A stretch of DNA of 64,000 nucleotides. It comes from Micromonospora fulviviridis (GTDB lineage: Bacteria; Actinomycetota; Actinomycetes; Mycobacteriales; Micromonosporaceae). Both the position numbers and the translations under genes were made by a program. This document shows positions 31,940 to 40,796 of this stretch, in pieces. Position 1 is the stretch's first letter, and the number at the start of each line of letters is the position of its first letter. Below the pieces are notes generated by a model, which saw only the letters and a list, made by a program, of their open reading frames with translations, searched no databases and had not been told where the DNA came from. Location of the stretch: positions 438,521 to 502,520 of the forward strand of contig NZ_BMRA01000001.1 of the NCBI RefSeq assembly GCF_014648395.1. Direction: 5' to 3'.

Positions 31940-32368
31940 CGGGTGCTCCCTGCTAGAGCCGTCCGGGAAGGGCCGTGCTCACGATCGGCGGCGACGGCAC
32001 TGGCGGCTGCCGGGACCCGGGGCGGTGTGCTCACCGTACGCCTCACGGGGTGTGACCGCACCCGGGCCGAGGGCGGCTTTCCGCAGCTCGCGGCGGAGCG
32101 GTACCGGCGACGGCGGCGTACGCTTACGATGTCGCCCCGGACTCCGGTGACTGGCGTTCCCCTCTCGGCGGACGCACCCCACCGTCACCCCACCGCCGCC
32201 CATCCATGGGCCAGGGCGCCGACTCCCGTCGCCTCCCCGGCCGGCATTCTCCCCCGCACCGGCACGCCGGGCCGCGACAGCCCGTCGTAGGCCCGCCCTC
32301 ACCCGACGCCCGCGCCGGCCCCAGGCCGGCAACGGTGCGCCGGGCCCATCGGAAGGCGGCGGTTCCTG
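31940..32368. other. 429-bp stretch without a gene
   Basis: I see no coding frame with a ribosome binding site or recognisable protein, and no clear hairpin. It should hold the promoters of the minus-strand copy 2 gene and of the plus-strand LapA-like gene. Confidence 0.5.
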
Positions 32369-32782
32369 ATGACCGCACCCCGGAAGAGACACTTCCCATT
32401 TACCGCCGTCAACGGCCACGACGGCCCGGCCGCCGCTCGCCCGACGTTCCGTCACACCCCGGCGCGGCGCTCGCGGATCGGGGATCTGTGGATCGTCGCC
32501 GTGCTGTTCGCGATCGTGCTGCTCCTGCTCCTGATCTTCGTACTACAGAACGGGCAGCGGGCCGAGGTGGCGTTCCTCGGCGTACACGTCGCCCTGCCGA
32601 TCGGGGTGGCGCTGCTGCTGGCCGCGGTCATCGGCGTCCTGCTCGTCGCCCTTCCCGGCACCGCCCGGATCGTGCAGCTGAGGATGCGCGGCCGCCGGAG
32701 CGCGACGCCCGCGGCCGAGCCGACCGGGCCCGGGCCGGCCGCTTCGCCGGCGACCGGCACCGCCGCCCACCAGGGAGGCTGA
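32369..32782 (+). CDS. LapA/DUF1049-domain membrane protein
   Basis: A 137-aa protein with two membrane helices (WIVAVLFAIVLLLLLIFVLQ and ALPIGVALLLAAVIGVLLVA) joined by the diagnostic NGQRAEVAFLGVHV loop of the LapA domain. In other bacteria LapA-like proteins act in envelope or lipopolysaccharide assembly control; the actinomycete role is unknown. It is 3 bp upstream of the DUF5994 gene, so they form an operon. Confidence 0.78.
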   Translation: MTAPRKRHFPFTAVNGHDGPAAARPTFRHTPARRSRIGDLWIVAVLFAIVLLLLLIFVLQNGQRAEVAFLGVHVALPIGVALLLAAVIGVLLVALPGTARIVQLRMRGRRSATPAAEPTGPGPAASPATGTAAHQGG

Positions 32783-32785
32783 ACC

Positions 32786-33346
32786 ATGTCCGTCATCCGC
32801 CAACGCGGCACCGTGACCCCCACGTCGGCGCCCACCGCACCTCGCCTCGTCCTCGCCGCTCCCCAGAGGCTGGGAGTGCTGGACGGCGGGTGGTGGCCGC
32901 GATCCTGGGACCCGGTCGCCGAACTTCCGGGCCTGATCCTCGCCCTGACGGAACGCCATGGCCGGATCAGGCACATCATGCTGAACATCCACGCCTGGGA
33001 CAGCCGGTTCCGCCGGTTGGCCGTCGGACCGGACGTGGTCCGCCTCGGCTGGTTCGACACCCTCGACCCCGCTGTACTGGTCGCCACCACCGGCGGGGAC
33101 CTCCAGGTCGACCTGCTCATCGTGCCGCCCAGCACCGCGGCGGCGGCAGCCGAGCGGGCGATGGCGGCCGCCGCCGACCCGGCCAACGTCAGGCGCGCGC
33201 CCGACATCCTGGCCGCCATCCGGATGCCACCGGCCCCGGCGGCCACCACCCGCGCCGATCCGTGCGCGGTCTGGGACAACGAGGGCGGCGGCGACGGAGT
33301 CGCCGCGAGGGGCCGGGATTCGCGGGCCGACGCGAGACGTGGCTGA
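32786..33346 (+). CDS. DUF5994-family protein
   Basis: A 186-aa paralogue of the gene at 20926. LGVLDGGWWPRSWDPVAELP, LNIHAWDSRFRRLAVG and LQVDLLIVPP are the shared blocks. It probably adopts the same alpha/beta fold, with unknown function. The stop of the LapA-like gene lies just 3 bp upstream. The C-terminal 40 residues are Gly/Arg-rich and poorly conserved. Confidence 0.75.
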   Translation: MSVIRQRGTVTPTSAPTAPRLVLAAPQRLGVLDGGWWPRSWDPVAELPGLILALTERHGRIRHIMLNIHAWDSRFRRLAVGPDVVRLGWFDTLDPAVLVATTGGDLQVDLLIVPPSTAAAAAERAMAAAADPANVRRAPDILAAIRMPPAPAATTRADPCAVWDNEGGGDGVAARGRDSRADARRG

Positions 33347-33482
33347 CCGGCGTCAGCCGGGGGTGGACGGACCGCGTTCCCGCCCGCCGGGCCCGATACT
33401 CACCTAGTGTCGATCAGGGCACCCCAGCCGCGTCCCGGTCGGCCGGTTCCGCCGATCGCGCGCCGCTGTCGAGTCCCTCGAG

Positions 33483-34691
33483 ATGCCGGAGTCAGTAGAC
33501 GGGCACCTGATGACGACCGACCGGGCGGTAGGGCTGACCCGCGCAGGCGGTGGACCACAGCGGGCAACCCTGCTGGAACTGTTCCTCGATCTGGTCTTCG
33601 TCGCCGCGCTCGCCCTGACGTCACGATCGTTGGCCCAGCGTCTCGACCCGGCCGGGGTCCTCCAGACCATGGTGCTGCTGATGGCGATCTGGTGGGTCTG
33701 GTCCGTCACCGCGCTGAGCACCGACCTCTACCACCGGCAGCGGCCCCCCATCTTCGTCATGACGCTCTGGGTCATGCTCGGGACCATCCTGATGGCCGGC
33801 ACGCTGCCCGACGCCTTCTCCGACCACGCCCTGGCCTTCGCGGGCGCGTACGTGGCGATCCATCTGGGACGCGGCATCTTCCTGGTCGCCGCGCTGCACG
33901 GCCGCATCGCACGACTGCACGCCAGCCGCTTCATCTTCTGGTTCATCCTGTCCGCCGTGCCGTGGCTCGCCGGCGGTCTCGTGGCAGGCCCGGCACGGGG
34001 CGTGCTGTGGACCGCGGCGCTCGCCGTCGACTACGGGTCGGCCCAGTTTCGTTACCCCACGCCTGGGCTCGGGAAGGTACCCGCATCCCAGTACCGGGTG
34101 GCGGCCGACCACCTCGCGGAGCGCTACCAGCAGTTCTTCACTCTCGCCCTCGGTGATCTCATCCTCGTCACCACCCTGACCTACGCCGATCACGACAAGA
34201 CAGCCAGCCGGACAGCGGCGCTCCTGGTCGCGTTCGCCGCCACCGTGCTGCTGTGGCAGATCTACGTCCACCGCGCCGGGTCCCTGCTGCAGGCCACCAT
34301 CGAGTCCGCCCGGGACCCGGGTGGATTCGTGCGGTCCGCACCCAACACCCACCTGGTGATGGTGGCCGGCGTGGTCGCCGCTTCCGCCGGGTTCGAGGTG
34401 GCCATCGCCCACCCCGCCGAGCCCACCACGCCCTGGCTGGCCGTCGTCATGCTCGGCGGACCCGCGTTGTTCCTGACCGGCCGGTCCCGGTTCGAGTACG
34501 AGGTGTTCAGCCGGGTGTCGGCGTCCCGGCTGGTCGCGCTGCTCGTACTGGCCGTCGCGGCTCCGCTCCTCCTGCGTACGCCCGCACTGGTGGCCGGCCT
34601 CGCCGCGACCCTCGTCCTGGCCGGGGTCGCCGTCGCGGACGGCATCCGAGCCCGCGGAGGCCTGCCCGAGCAACCGGCTCCCTCCATGTAG
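33483..34691 (+). CDS. LtrA-family membrane protein
   Basis: A 402-aa multi-pass protein of the low-temperature requirement A family: LLELFLDLVFVAALALTSRS near the N-terminus and YQQFFTLALGDLILVTTLTY, the LtrA signature with a conserved acidic residue, mid-protein. The biochemical role of LtrA is unknown; in Listeria it is needed for growth in the cold. The start is either ATG 33483 or 33510. A second LtrA lies at 39624. Confidence 0.82.
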   Translation: MPESVDGHLMTTDRAVGLTRAGGGPQRATLLELFLDLVFVAALALTSRSLAQRLDPAGVLQTMVLLMAIWWVWSVTALSTDLYHRQRPPIFVMTLWVMLGTILMAGTLPDAFSDHALAFAGAYVAIHLGRGIFLVAALHGRIARLHASRFIFWFILSAVPWLAGGLVAGPARGVLWTAALAVDYGSAQFRYPTPGLGKVPASQYRVAADHLAERYQQFFTLALGDLILVTTLTYADHDKTASRTAALLVAFAATVLLWQIYVHRAGSLLQATIESARDPGGFVRSAPNTHLVMVAGVVAASAGFEVAIAHPAEPTTPWLAVVMLGGPALFLTGRSRFEYEVFSRVSASRLVALLVLAVAAPLLLRTPALVAGLAATLVLAGVAVADGIRARGGLPEQPAPSM

Positions 34692-34933
34692 CTGGACCGA
34701 CGGGCCACCGCCGGACAGCCGGTCCGGAACGTCGGCCGGCGGGCCTGTCTGCCGCCACGAGGACGTGCCGCCCTACCGGCGTCGTCCGGACCGGTGGCGG
34801 CGGGACCCCCGGGCGCTGAACCGGGTGGGCGGGGGCCAGCACGTACCGGTGCGGACCGGACGAGCTGGTGATCCGGTCCGACGGCGACGACGGTTCGTGG
34901 GGCGAGGAGACGTTCGTCCGCAGCCCGGCGTGA

Positions 34934-34960
34934 CGGGACCACCGGTGTCCGGTGGTCCCG
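34934..34960 (-). terminator. Strong hairpin after the mauE-type gene
   Basis: A perfect 12-bp stem (34934-34945 with 34949-34960) and a 3-nt loop TGT lie just beyond the stop at 34968 of the minus-strand operon. It is the tightest hairpin of the window. Confidence 0.8.
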
Positions 34961-34967
34961 CCTGCCG

Positions 34968-35834
34968 CTACGCGGGGACCACGTCGAGCCGAGGGCCGGC
35001 GGGCCGCCCGGTTCCGGCCAGGGCCAGCAGTGTCTGCCCGGTGGCGTCGTCGACGACGGCGACCCGTACCGCTTCGGGCTCGCCGTCGACCAGCGGCACC
35101 GCGAAGACCGCGGTGGCCGGCCGGCCCTGGTAGCGCGCGGCGTGGCCGACGAAGCGCCATTCGCCGTCGTCCCAGTGTTCGCGGACGTCGGAGCGGAGCA
35201 GCGGCGCCACCCGCCGGTAGGAGTCGCTGAGCTGGACCTGCTGCACGGTGGCGAGCAGCGGCAGCCCGGAGCCGCCGCGCAGCGGGTTGGTCAGCCGGGC
35301 GCGCAGCCGGCGCAGCGGCAGCAGCCAGGCGGCGTCCAGTTCGGGCGAGAGCGCCACCACGGCCACCGCCTCGGCCAGCAGCGCGGCCCCGCCGGCGAGC
35401 GGGCGGTCGGCGAGCGCGGCGGGCCAGCCGCCGGGCAGCAGGGTGGCCAGTCCGGCCGCCGCCACCAGCAGACCGGCCCGGCCCAGGCTGCGACCGGAGA
35501 CGGGGGTCGGGCGGCTGCTCAGGCAGCCGCACGAGGAGGTGGGCGCGGTCCGGCGGGCGTACGTGAGGTAGGCGAGGAAGCCGACGGCCAGGGCGGTCGC
35601 GGCGGTGTTCTCCAACCGCAGGGCGGGCGGCAGCACGAGGAGCGCGCCGAGGCTCAGCTCGATGCCCCCGAGCAGCCGGTACGCGGGCAGCGCCCGGTCC
35701 TCCCCGAGCAGCGGGGCGAGCGCGGAGCGGCGGGCGACCGTCGCGGCGTGCCGGTTGAGAAGTTTGACGCGTGCGGACCAGATCAGCACCGCACCGACGA
35801 CCAGCGGTTGCAGCGCCGCGATCATGTCGATCAT
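34968..35834 (-). CDS. MauE/DoxX-family redox-associated membrane protein
   Basis: A 288-aa protein. Residues 1-165 are a MauE-type domain with about four membrane helices (AALQPLVVGAVLIWSARVKL, GIELSLGALLVLPPAL) and a SSCGCL motif between helices. MauE is required for maturation of methylamine dehydrogenase, probably disulfide formation. Residues 190-288 are a soluble domain of unknown type. It is preceded in the operon by a Tat-exported protein and a 15-cysteine protein, so it is probably the redox partner for folding that protein. The ATG at 35834 follows GGGGAG. Confidence 0.72.
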   Translation of the reverse strand: MIDMIAALQPLVVGAVLIWSARVKLLNRHAATVARRSALAPLLGEDRALPAYRLLGGIELSLGALLVLPPALRLENTAATALAVGFLAYLTYARRTAPTSSCGCLSSRPTPVSGRSLGRAGLLVAAAGLATLLPGGWPAALADRPLAGGAALLAEAVAVVALSPELDAAWLLPLRRLRARLTNPLRGGSGLPLLATVQQVQLSDSYRRVAPLLRSDVREHWDDGEWRFVGHAARYQGRPATAVFAVPLVDGEPEAVRVAVVDDATGQTLLALAGTGRPAGPRLDVVPA

Positions 35835-35952
35835 CTGTTCTCCCCTCGAGTGGGGCCGACGGGTGACGCCCGGGCGGTACGGGTGGCTCGCCGCCCTACG
35901 ACGGCTCCAGCTCGACGCGTCTGACGCGACCTGGAGCCGTCGGGCGTACCGG

Positions 35953-36549
35953 TCAGGCGGCGGCGTAGACGGTGGCGATGTCGATCTCGTTGGTGTCCGG
36001 GTGCCAGGCGCCAAGCACCTGGACGTGCCGGCCGACCCGGAGCAGGGACAGGTCGCTGATGGCCGGGGTGCCGTTGTAGACCGCGGCCGACCGGCCGGGC
36101 ACGACGTGGGCGACGATGCGCTGGCCCTTGTGGTCGAGGTGCAGCAGGTTGCGGCCGACGGCGGCGATGTGCGCGTGCAGGTTGACGATGTTGACCCACA
36201 CCGAGTCGGCGGCGAGCGTGCCGTCGGGCAGGCGGACGCCACGGGCGTAGAGCCCGTCGCCGATGGCGACCTGGTCGAACGTGGTCGGGTGGAGTTTCCA
36301 GATGCTCGTGCCGTCGGTGATCCGGATCGAGTGCAGCACGGTGTCGGATCCGGTGACCAGCAGCAGATGGCCGGAGATCTTGCCGATCCGGCCCTCGACG
36401 AAGTTCGGGTCGGGCGCGCCGGGCTCGACGGTCGCCGGCTCGGCGGCGAAGGCCGCCTCGGGGGCGAGCGAGCCGAGTCCGGTGGCGCCCACCACGCCGC
36501 CGAGCGCGGCGGTGGCGAGGAGGCGGCGGCGGTCCAGGGTCTGTGGCAT
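35953..36549 (-). CDS. Tat-exported protein of the MauE cassette
   Basis: A 198-aa protein with a twin-arginine signal (DRRRLLATAALGG, ending EAAFA). The mature part is all-beta, like an OB-type barrel: EGRIGKISGHLLLVTGSD, WVNIVNLHAHIAAVGRN, RVGRHVQVLGAWHPDTNEID. Relatives are sometimes named cell wall protein. It lies 16 bp behind the 15-cysteine gene and 118 bp ahead of the MauE gene. It could bind the 15-Cys protein and carry it through the Tat pathway, because that protein lacks its own signal. That partnership is inference. Confidence 0.7.
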   Translation of the reverse strand: MPQTLDRRRLLATAALGGVVGATGLGSLAPEAAFAAEPATVEPGAPDPNFVEGRIGKISGHLLLVTGSDTVLHSIRITDGTSIWKLHPTTFDQVAIGDGLYARGVRLPDGTLAADSVWVNIVNLHAHIAAVGRNLLHLDHKGQRIVAHVVPGRSAAVYNGTPAISDLSLLRVGRHVQVLGAWHPDTNEIDIATVYAAA

Positions 36550-36565
36550 GGCGGAACCCTCCCGT

Positions 36566-36976
36566 TCAGACGGTGTCGACCGAGCAGGGCCGCAGCCCCA
36601 CGGAGAGACTGCCGATCGCACTGAACGCCGCGGGCGTCAGGTCGATGATCCGGTTGCTGCCGCAGGCCGAGCCGCAGCAGGTGCGCTCGCCGCAGAACAG
36701 GTCCGTCTGCGGACCGCAGTCGGCGATGGTGGTGCCGACCCGGGAGCCGTTGCAGAGGTTGGTGGTGTAGTGCCGGAAGCCGCACCCCCGCCGGCTCATG
36801 CTGAGGCCGCAGGAGTCCGGATGGGTGATGGCCCAGCACGCGTCCGAGGTGTTCGGCCAGGCGTGCTGGTAGTTGCCCGACTTGCAGGTGCCGCAGGCGC
36901 CGCCCCCGGCGGTGCCGCACGGTCCCCAGGCGGTGCCGCAGCAGAACCACGACACCTCGCCTCGTATGGCCGCCAT
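36566..36976 (-). CDS. 15-cysteine, Trp-containing small protein
   Basis: A 136-aa protein with 15 Cys (including pairs FCCG at 12-13 and TCCG at 100-101) and four Trp (10, 17, 40, 48). There is no signal peptide. The last 30 residues are Cys-poor (IDLTPAAFSAIGSL). Dense cysteines plus a MauE neighbour recall the methylamine dehydrogenase light chain, whose Trp residues become the tryptophylquinone cofactor, but I cannot show homology. It could be a disulfide-rich or cofactor-bearing subunit. A strong GGAGG precedes the ATG at 36976. It is the first gene of the cassette. Confidence 0.72.
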   Translation of the reverse strand: MAAIRGEVSWFCCGTAWGPCGTAGGGACGTCKSGNYQHAWPNTSDACWAITHPDSCGLSMSRRGCGFRHYTTNLCNGSRVGTTIADCGPQTDLFCGERTCCGSACGSNRIIDLTPAAFSAIGSLSVGLRPCSVDTV

Positions 36977-36993
36977 GGATACCTCCTTCCCGA

Positions 36994-37033
36994 TCGCTGA
37001 TCGACAGCGATAGATGTCGATATAGATGGCGAT
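36994..37033 (-). promoter_or_regulatory. Repeat-rich promoter region of the MauE cassette
   Basis: TCGCT-GATCGAC-AGCGA forms a small hairpin at 36994-37010. ATAGATG occurs twice, 12 bp apart (37010 and 37022), and CGAT recurs at 37008, 37018 and 37030. These near-helical-turn repeats, in an AT-richer stretch, look like tandem regulator sites. Confidence 0.4.
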
Positions 37034-37104
37034 TGTTATGACGGAAACCATCCACGTCAACAGTCGGGTCGAAGATTTCCTACAGGCGGAATTCGCTCAG
37101 CGGA

Positions 37105-38133
37105 TCACCGCCCGGCGGGGACCACGTACGGGAAGGAGGCGGCGCGGGCGTCCCTCGTGACGTCGGGGGTGAGACCGGAGGTCATACCGGTGTTGAGCAC
37201 CAGGGAGAACATCACCTCGGGCGCGTTGTCGGCCATGGTGCGCCCGTTACGGACGGCGAACCCGTAGTTCGCCGGGGTGCCGACCTCGTAGGACAGCACG
37301 TCCGGGTAGACCTCCCGGGCCACACTCCAGCCGTACGCCCCCGGGTCCGGCGCGGTGCCGTTGGCCGCCACCACCCGGGCCACCGTCGAGGCGATCTCCT
37401 CGCCGTCGGCCCGCAGGTCCTCACAGGGGTGGCGGGTGTTGGCCGGGTTCGAGAAGTCGGTGTCGGTGGGCCAGAAGATCGGCCACATCATCGGGTGGCC
37501 GGCGCGGTTGATCTGCCGCCAGCCCCCGGCGTCGGTGGCCAGCTTCGTGGCCGCCCAGACGCCGATCCGCGTGCCGACCCGCAGCATCGGCTCATCCCGG
37601 GACACCTCGACCACGATCGAGTCGACGGTGGTGCCGGCGAAGCTGTTCTTCGCGTTCTCCGGCCGCCAGGCGGAGCGGTCCAGCCGGGCGCCGTTCTTGA
37701 AGGCGTCGTTGACGGTGGCGAGCTGGTCCAGGTCGATGTAGAAGGGGTCGCTGATCCGCCCGGCCCAGACCCGCAGGTTGCCGCCGGTCACCTCCTCGCC
37801 GGTGCGGCCCCGGGCGACCGGCGTGCCGGTGGCACCGTCGTCGTACGCCTCGGCGCCGGTGAGGGCGTGCACGGTGAGCTCCTGCCGGCCCTGGCCGTCG
37901 AGTTCACCGAAGGCCACCCGGTAGGTCAGCTCCTCCATCTCGCTGCCGTCGACGTGGACCTTGAACTCGTACCGCGCCTCGTGGTGGAAGCCCGGCTTGA
38001 TGTCGGCCCGGGTCACCGAGCTGTTGACGTCCATCACCAGGACGGTCCCGCGCTCGCCGTCGAAGACGAAGAGGTCGTCCAGGTAGAGCTGGCCGCTCTG
38101 GGCGGCGAGCGGGGTGTCGAGGTGATGCGACAT
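37105..38133 (-). CDS. DUF4331-family protein
   Basis: A 342-aa protein with the family start MSHHLDTPLAAQSGQLYLDD, the block FDGERGTVLVMDVNSSV and the late TDFSNPANTRHPCEDLRADG. No signal peptide is visible. DUF4331 proteins are widespread in actinomycetes and of unknown biochemical role. It lies upstream of the MauE cassette in the same direction with a 128-bp gap, so it could have its own promoter or share control. Confidence 0.8.
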   Translation of the reverse strand: MSHHLDTPLAAQSGQLYLDDLFVFDGERGTVLVMDVNSSVTRADIKPGFHHEARYEFKVHVDGSEMEELTYRVAFGELDGQGRQELTVHALTGAEAYDDGATGTPVARGRTGEEVTGGNLRVWAGRISDPFYIDLDQLATVNDAFKNGARLDRSAWRPENAKNSFAGTTVDSIVVEVSRDEPMLRVGTRIGVWAATKLATDAGGWRQINRAGHPMMWPIFWPTDTDFSNPANTRHPCEDLRADGEEIASTVARVVAANGTAPDPGAYGWSVAREVYPDVLSYEVGTPANYGFAVRNGRTMADNAPEVMFSLVLNTGMTSGLTPDVTRDARAASFPYVVPAGR

Positions 38134-38249
38134 GACTGTCTCCCGGGTCAGCGGCTCGGCACGACGGGCCCGAGCCTATCCGGGCATAACGCTCCAAAAG
38201 CTCTAATCGGCACTATCCGCCGAGCCGGTCGGTGGGTTACCGTCGGCGG

Positions 38250-38351
38250 GTGATCCCGGTGGAGGCCGCGGCGGCCGCGTACGCCCAGTGGCTCACGCCT
38301 GCCCTGCCGCTCTACGGCAACGACCACGAGCGGGCCGACTTCGCTCCCTGA
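38250..38351 (+). CDS. Possible 33-aa ORF or gene remnant
   Basis: From the GTG at 38250 the frame reads VIPVEAAAAAYAQWLTPALP and ends DHERADFAP. The composition looks coding, but no ribosome binding site or family is apparent. It may be a 5' remnant of a deleted gene. It lies between divergent DUF4331 and MFS genes. Confidence 0.3.
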   Translation: MIPVEAAAAAYAQWLTPALPLYGNDHERADFAP

Positions 38352-38409
38352 GGCGCCCCGGCACCGACGCCTCCTTTCCCCCGTCACGTCGCACCGGGAG
38401 CGATGTCCC

Positions 38410-39627
38410 ATGTCCGTCGACAGTTCCGGGATCCGGGCGGTGCTGCGCGCACCCCAGGTCCTCCGGGTCCTCCTCAGCAGCCAGGTCGGCCGGCTGCCCA
38501 CCGCCAGCGGGCCGCTGGCCCTGCTCCTCTTCGCCCGCCAGTCGCTGAGCCTGGCCGCCGCCGGCCTGCTGGTCGCCGCGTACACCGCCGGGATGGCGGT
38601 GGGCACCCCGCTGCTCGCCCGGGCGGTGGACCGCTGGCGGCAGCCGCCCGTGCTGTGGGGCGCCGCGATCCTCTCCGGCCTCGGGTTCGGTGCGGTGGCG
38701 CTGACCGGCGGGCACGTCACCGGCGCCGTGGTCGGCGCGGCGGTGGCCGGGCTGGGCACGCCGCCGCTGGAGGCGTGCCTGCGTACCCTCTGGCCCGCCC
38801 TGCTCCCGCCCGCCACGGTGCCCACCGCGTACACGCTGGACATCGCCGTACAGGAGGTGATCTTCGTGGTCGGCCCGCTGGTCACCCTCCTCGCGGTGAC
38901 CCTGGCCGGTCCGGCCGCCGGGCTGGTCGCCGCCGGGATCCTGCAGCTCGCCGGCACCGCGGCGTACGCCCTCAGCCCCGCCGTCCGCGCCTGGCGCGGC
39001 GTGCCGGCGGTCCGGCACTGGGCCGGCCCGCTGCGCGTACCCCGGTTCGCCGTCATGATGGCCGGCGTGGTCGGCGTCGGCGCGGCGGTCGGCAGCATCG
39101 CCGTGGCGGTGACCGGCTACGCCGAGACGGCCGGCGACCGGCGGCTCAGCGGCTGGCTGCTCGCGGCGCAGGCGGCCGGCGCGCTGGCCGGGGGCCTGCT
39201 CTACACCCGGGCCCGGCCGGGCGGGCCCGGGCGGCTGCCGCTGCTGGCCGCCGGGCTCACGATCGGCTACCTGCCGCTGCTGCTCGCCCCCGGGCCGGTG
39301 CCGATGGCCGGCCTGCTCGTGGTCAGCGGGCTGGCCCTGCCGCCGGTGCTGACCGCCATCTTCCTCACCGCCGAGCGGCTCGCCGAGCCGGGCACGGTGG
39401 CCGAGGCGTTCGCCTGGGTGAGCACGGCGTTCGTGGTGGGCAGCGCCGCCGGCTCCGCGCTCGCCGGCCCGCTGGTGTCGACGAGCCTCCGGTACGGGCT
39501 GGCGGTCGCCCCGGCCGCCGCGCTGCTCGGCACCGTGGTGCTCTGGGCCGTCTCCCGTGCCGACGGGTCGCGACGGGCGGAGAACGGCCCCGAGCCCGGG
39601 GCGGAGGTCTACGCTCGGTCCTCATGA
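38410..39627 (+). CDS. MFS transporter
   Basis: A 405-aa major facilitator with about 12 hydrophobic segments: RVLLSSQVGRLPTASGPLAL (helix 1) and GTPLLARAVDRWRQPPVLWG (helix 2-3 loop). It is very Ala/Leu/Gly-rich. Its stop overlaps the start of the LtrA gene (ATGA). The substrate is unknown. Confidence 0.8.
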   Translation: MSVDSSGIRAVLRAPQVLRVLLSSQVGRLPTASGPLALLLFARQSLSLAAAGLLVAAYTAGMAVGTPLLARAVDRWRQPPVLWGAAILSGLGFGAVALTGGHVTGAVVGAAVAGLGTPPLEACLRTLWPALLPPATVPTAYTLDIAVQEVIFVVGPLVTLLAVTLAGPAAGLVAAGILQLAGTAAYALSPAVRAWRGVPAVRHWAGPLRVPRFAVMMAGVVGVGAAVGSIAVAVTGYAETAGDRRLSGWLLAAQAAGALAGGLLYTRARPGGPGRLPLLAAGLTIGYLPLLLAPGPVPMAGLLVVSGLALPPVLTAIFLTAERLAEPGTVAEAFAWVSTAFVVGSAAGSALAGPLVSTSLRYGLAVAPAAALLGTVVLWAVSRADGSRRAENGPEPGAEVYARSS

Positions 39628-40796
39628 CACCCGCGCGTCCGGGCCTCGGGAACCCGGCACCGGCCGACCGGGTGACCACCGTCGAGGTCTTCTTCGACCT
39701 CGTGTTCGTCTTCACGCTGACGCAGCTCACCCGGGTGCTGGAGGCGGACCTGTCGCCGACCGGCCTGGCTCGGGTGCTGCTGCTCTTCGGCATCCTGTGG
39801 TGGATGTTCGACGGGTACGTGTGGCTGGCCAACCACGTGCCGCCCCGGGTGCCCGCGCAGAAGCTGCTGCTGTTCGTGGGGATGGTCGGCTTCCTGCTGG
39901 CCGCGGTCGCGGTGCCGGACGCCTTCGACGGCACCGGGCTGCTCTTCGGCGTGGGCTACCTCGTGGTGATCAGCGTTCACCTGCTGCTGTTCACCCGGGC
40001 CGGCATCGGTCCGGCGCTGGCCCGGCTCGCCGTCTACAACCTGGGGTCGGCCCTGCTGGTGTTCGTGGGCGGCTTCGTCGACGGCACGGCCCGGTACGCG
40101 TGCTGGCTCGCGGCGCTCGCGCTCCAGTCGGTCGTCCCGTACCTGGTGCCCCGGATCTCCTGGGTGCGGGTGCTGTCCGCGTTCCACCTCCAGCCGGGAC
40201 ACTTCGTCGAGCGGCACGGGCTCCTGGTGATCATCGCGCTGGGCGAGTCGGTGGTGGCGATCGGGATGGGCGTCGACACCGACCACATCGGGTTCGGCAC
40301 GGGCGCCGTCATCGCCCTGGCGCTGGCGCTGCCGGCGGCGCTGTGGTGGACGTACTTCACCGACACCCCGGGGGAGGAGGAGCGGCTGGCGGCGACCGGC
40401 CCGGAGCGGGCCCGGCTGGCCCTCCGGGTGGGCTTCGGGCACATCCCGCTGCTGCTCGGCATCGTGGTGGCGGCGGCCGGCATCCACGCCGCGGTGGCCC
40501 ACCCGGGGCAGCCGGCCGACTGGCGCTCGGCGCTGGCGCTGGCCGGCGGCGTCGCGCTGTACCTGGCCGGGATCGCGGGCCTGCGCCGCTCGCTCCACGC
40601 CGCCCCGGTGCTGAGCCGGCTGGTCACCGGCGCGGCCGTGCTGGCCACCATCCCGATCGGCACGCGGCTCAACGCCCGCGCGCAGCTCGCCGCCGTGGTG
40701 CTGGTGCTGGTGGTGATGCTGCTGGTCGACCGGCGGCAGCACGCCATCGCGACCGGGCGGCCCGCGCCGGCCGGCGGCCCGGGTCAGGGCCGGTAG
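39624..40796 (+). CDS. LtrA-family membrane protein
   Basis: A 390-aa multi-pass protein. VTTVEVFFDLVFVFTLTQLT and GHFVERHGLLVIIALGESVV are the family signatures. It is only distantly similar to the LtrA protein at 33483, so this is not a local duplication. It is coupled to the MFS gene by a 4-bp overlap. Its last 13 bp overlap the convergent kdpE gene. Confidence 0.82.
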   Translation: MTPARPGLGNPAPADRVTTVEVFFDLVFVFTLTQLTRVLEADLSPTGLARVLLLFGILWWMFDGYVWLANHVPPRVPAQKLLLFVGMVGFLLAAVAVPDAFDGTGLLFGVGYLVVISVHLLLFTRAGIGPALARLAVYNLGSALLVFVGGFVDGTARYACWLAALALQSVVPYLVPRISWVRVLSAFHLQPGHFVERHGLLVIIALGESVVAIGMGVDTDHIGFGTGAVIALALALPAALWWTYFTDTPGEEERLAATGPERARLALRVGFGHIPLLLGIVVAAAGIHAAVAHPGQPADWRSALALAGGVALYLAGIAGLRRSLHAAPVLSRLVTGAAVLATIPIGTRLNARAQLAAVVLVLVVMLLVDRRQHAIATGRPAPAGGPGQGR

